A stretch of DNA of 64,000 nucleotides from Tupaia tana. Lineage: Eukaryota > Chordata > Mammalia > Scandentia > Tupaiidae. Below are positions 61,505-64,000 of the stretch, one piece after another. The stretch's first letter is position 1, and the number at the start of each line of letters is the position of its first letter. The position numbers and the translations under genes were made by a program. The notes under the pieces were generated by a model that ran no database searches, was not told the DNA's origin, and saw only the letters and a program-made list of their open reading frames with translations. Location of the stretch: assembly GCA_026018925.1 (NCBI GenBank), contig JAKSZU010000011.1, forward strand, positions 40,474,641 through 40,538,640. The letters run 5' to 3'.

Positions 61505-61775
61505 TTCTTTTTTTTTTTTTTGGAGAGGTTTTTCGCTATAGGGCGTGTGCGCTCGCCGGACAGTTAGAGAGAGACAGAGAGACAGAAAGCGAGAAATCAC
61601 CCCCCAGGGGGGATGGTCACGCCGCAATCCCTTCTCCTCCATTCTCCTCTCGGGATCTTGGGCACGCACGCACACGCGCCCGGCGTGAGTTGTAAGCCAC
61701 CGGGTCCGAGACGTGAACCGCGGTCGACTACGTGGGAGTCCAGCGACATAGCCATTACGCTAACTGCCGGTTCCC
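61505..61775 (-). mobile_element. Young family A SINE (altered B box), 14 bp perfect target duplication
   Basis: 'ggagaggtttttcgctatag', 'cgtgtgcgctcgccggacag', 'gggcacgcacgcacacgcgc', element-strand B box 'ggttcacgtctc' (complement of 61708-61719), 'cttacaactcacgccggg' and head 'gggaaccggcagttagcg'. Target duplication ccatcctcctttct lies at 61491-61504 and 61776-61789. Confidence 0.96.
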
Positions 61776-61789
61776 CCATCCTCCTTTCT

Positions 61790-62777
61790 GAAGCCCTATG
61801 CCTTGTATGTTTGTATATGCCTTTTGTTCCCAGTGAGATTGGAATTGCTCTTTTCTGTTTTAACTGAAGGTGTCTCACCTTTCCCTGTGATCTGTGCTTT
61901 GTCCACAATAGATTCTTCTTCTGGATATGCCTCAGGCCTCCCCATCCCTACCTTTTAATTATTCAACCTCTAGGTCTCCAATGTTGCTTCCTCCATAACA
62001 TTCCTTTTGATATCTTCAGCAGACTTTGAAATCTCTCTTCCTTTGGCTTCTTAAGTATATTTTATTTCTGTTAGGTTTTCAACTTTGGCATGTAGTATGC
62101 TAGTCTTCTTTGTGTATGTGATGGATATTATTAGTCTTATGTTTTTCTGTTTTCATTTTATACCCCTGGGATTATCTATGATAGTGCTGATTTGAACTAA
62201 ACTAAGGTTATTCTTGATTATCAAGGAAAGGGTTTATATGGAACTAATCAAAAGTTGCTCTGACTCAAGGTGGGAAAAACATGAAGTAACTTGGCTATTG
62301 ACAAAATCTGTCCCCTAAAAGTAATCATCAAGTACTGTCATTTTCATGAAATATGGAAATAATGAAAGATAAAGACAGCTAATTGGTTTTGTATGTAAAA
62401 TCTTATCACATCTCTATTTTTACATTTCCCCATGAACCTGATAGCAAAATTTATTTAGCTATTATTAATCATTGCCATTCATGACATTTCATTGCTGTCT
62501 TCTGAAACCTTTTATGTATAAGGCATTTATGTTCCTTAAAGGAATTTCTGCTATATTAGAGGGGCGGGGAGAGGAGGAATACAGATGCACAGATGTTAAA
62601 TGCCAATAACTTCTTTAAAAAGTATATGAGATAGTAGTGGAATAGATATCAAGGAAGTGGTAAAATAATTAACAACTCAGTTATTTTGGTATCAATTTCT
62701 AATGGGAATAAAATGTTGAGTTAGTCGAGCCAAGCTTTATGGAGGTACGACAGGGCTGGTATGAGAAGGTAGGTAGA
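61790..62777. other. Intron without a recognised element
   Basis: About 1 kb unassigned, AT-rich. 61930-62100 is T/C-rich and could be an old element, not resolved. Confidence 0.45.
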
Positions 62778-63013
62778 GGGCTAGCCCCGAAGCACAATGT
62801 TAAGCATTATTATGCAGAGGGAGCTAGATCCCACATGGCCAACTAGGGTTCAAATCCCAGCTATGGAGGCTTTTGAAACTCAACAGGCTCATGTGCATAT
62901 GCCCAAGATCTTTATGAAATGGAAAATGGAAAAAAATGATCATGACATTATGGGTAGGAGGGGTACCCTCTCTCTCATGCACATATACCCACCCTCTGGC
63001 ATTAAAAAACAAA
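62778..63013 (+). mobile_element. Old family A-like SINE
   Basis: 'agggctagccccgaagcaca', 'gggagctagatcccacatgg', B box 'ggttcaaatccc', 'atgtgcatatgcccaagatc', 'ctctctctcatgcacatata' and 'cctctggcattaaaaaac'. Same head type as 18873-19115. Confidence 0.85.
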
Positions 63014-63354
63014 GCTAGGTAGAGTGAAATACAGTTTTCAAGAGGGCCTTTAAATTCAAATGATCTGGCTCTATGTATAGCAGTTTGAAAGAAAAGGTAA
63101 AATAGATTAATTCATTTCTTCATCTAAATATATTGTTTTGGGGCTGATTTTTATTGGATAACTAATGGTAAATTTTTATAAGCCAGCATTATTACTCATT
63201 TAAAACTCATTAGATATTTTAAACAGCATGATTCTTTTTTACTGAAACTCAGAAATGGAACTGGTATGTATAATTGTTTGCGTAACTGTGGGATAGAGTA
63301 AACTTTAAGAGCTGCTACATAAAGCCTCAAACTATAAACCTACTGAGGGAAAAA
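63014..63354. other. Intron without a recognised element
   Basis: About 340 AT-rich bases between the SINE and the L1; nothing named. Confidence 0.45.
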
Positions 63355-64000
63355 AAAAAAGGAAAATCTCTTAGAGACATTGGAGTAGGCAAAGTCTTCT
63401 TGAAAAATACCCCCAAAGCATGAACAATAGTCCCCAAAATAGACAAGTAGGACTGTATTAGGTAAAAGAGTTTCAGCACAGCAAAAGAAACAATACTTAA
63501 GAGTGAGGAGACAACCCTCCCAGTGGAGAATGTATTTGCAAGCTATGCTTCCAATAAGGGACTGATAACCAGAAAATACAGGGAACTCAAGCAGCTTACC
63601 CGCACAAAAAATAATCAATCTAGTTAAAAGATGGGCAAATAAGCTAAACAGGCAACTCTCCAAGGAAGATACATGTGAATGACCAAAAAGCACATGAAAA
63701 CATGCTCAACATCTCTTCTCATAAGGGAAATACAAATCAAAATCACAATAGGATACTACTCAATCTCATTCAAAATGGCTAAAATTCTAAGAAAGAGAAA
63801 GAATGATAAGTGCTGGCAAGGCTCTGGTGAAAAGTCAACCCTCCTGCACTATTGGTAGGAATGTAAATTAGTACAACTACTAAGGAGAACAAAATGGAGG
63901 GTCCTCAGAAACCTAAGCATAGAATTGTCATACTACCCAGTAATTCCATTTTTAAGTATCTTTCCTCAGGACAGGAAAATCCTCAATCAGAAAAACACTT
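63355..64000 (+). mobile_element. L1 ORF2 C-terminal region, continues beyond the window
   Basis: On the + strand: 'cctcccagtggagaatgtat', 'aagggactgataaccagaaa', 'atacagggaactcaagcagc', 'gatgggcaaataagctaaac', 'aagggaaatacaaatcaaaa', 'tactactcaatctcattcaa', 'gaatgtaaattagtacaact' and 'tactacccagtaattccat'. This is the ordered C-terminal part of L1 ORF2, with stops. It starts abruptly at an oligo-A (63349-63360), so it is 5'-truncated. Confidence 0.9.

Overview
The window is nuclear DNA from a placental mammal. It is almost entirely intron, and it holds one recognisable coding exon, at 54381-54523 on the + strand. That exon encodes 47 complete codons of carbonic anhydrase-related protein 10 (CA10, CARP X) with consensus splice sites on both sides. 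I saw no other CA10 exon, no promoter, no intact RNA gene and no second gene. Bases 1-54380 therefore read as part of one large CA10 intron and 54524-64000 as part of the next. Every long open reading frame outside the exon lies in a repeat or is an uninterrupted accident.

The rest is largely transposable elements. The dominant class is a tRNA-derived SINE of about 250-280 bp (called family A here). It has a tRNA-like head with A and B boxes, a middle section, a CT-rich stretch ending near 'gccctatagcaaaaacctc', and a poly-A tail. About thirty copies lie in both orientations. Many are CpG-rich with perfect 11-18 bp target-site duplications, so the family was recently active. A shorter relative (family C, tail ending 'gatcaaactggaaa' plus AT-rich repeats) and an older, looser set of tRNA-like SINEs (family D) are also present. 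None is Alu, B1/B2, the carnivore CAN SINE, the horse ERE or the rabbit C repeat. A tRNA-derived SINE of this kind in a eutherian background could fit the dermopteran (colugo) CYN elements, but that is an inference from memory and not a match I could run.

Layout. 1-5477: minus-strand L1 with decayed ORF2, ORF1 and a tandemly repeated 5' UTR, cut by a family C SINE. 5478-6690: older L1 3' end. 6990-7536: a SINE pair. 7537-9830: quiet intron. 9832-17210: dense SINE territory with an L1M fragment and a five-SINE pile-up at 15791-17210. 18130-23420: L1 3' end, SINEs, a DNA-transposon relic and an MLT1 LTR carrying two SINEs. 23420-28590: quieter intron with candidate conserved elements. 28599-33820: SINEs and an L1 3' end. 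34595-41780: mainly ancient MIR/L2 pieces and microsatellites. 41789-51528: SINEs, including a dimer and a composite, and two copies of an unnamed three-copy repeat. 53124-54523: young SINE, intact MaLR-type LTR, CA10 exon. 54524-58520: mostly unassigned intron. 58527-63013: MLT1 LTR, a three-level nest (L1M, TA-duplicating transposon, SINE) and more SINEs. 63355-64000: start of a plus-strand L1 3' region.

I found no novel gene system. The most interesting signals are in SINE biology: a young subfamily with an altered B box, dimeric and composite insertions, an unnamed three-copy 3'-tail repeat, and an LTR inserted 74 bp upstream of a CA10 exon.
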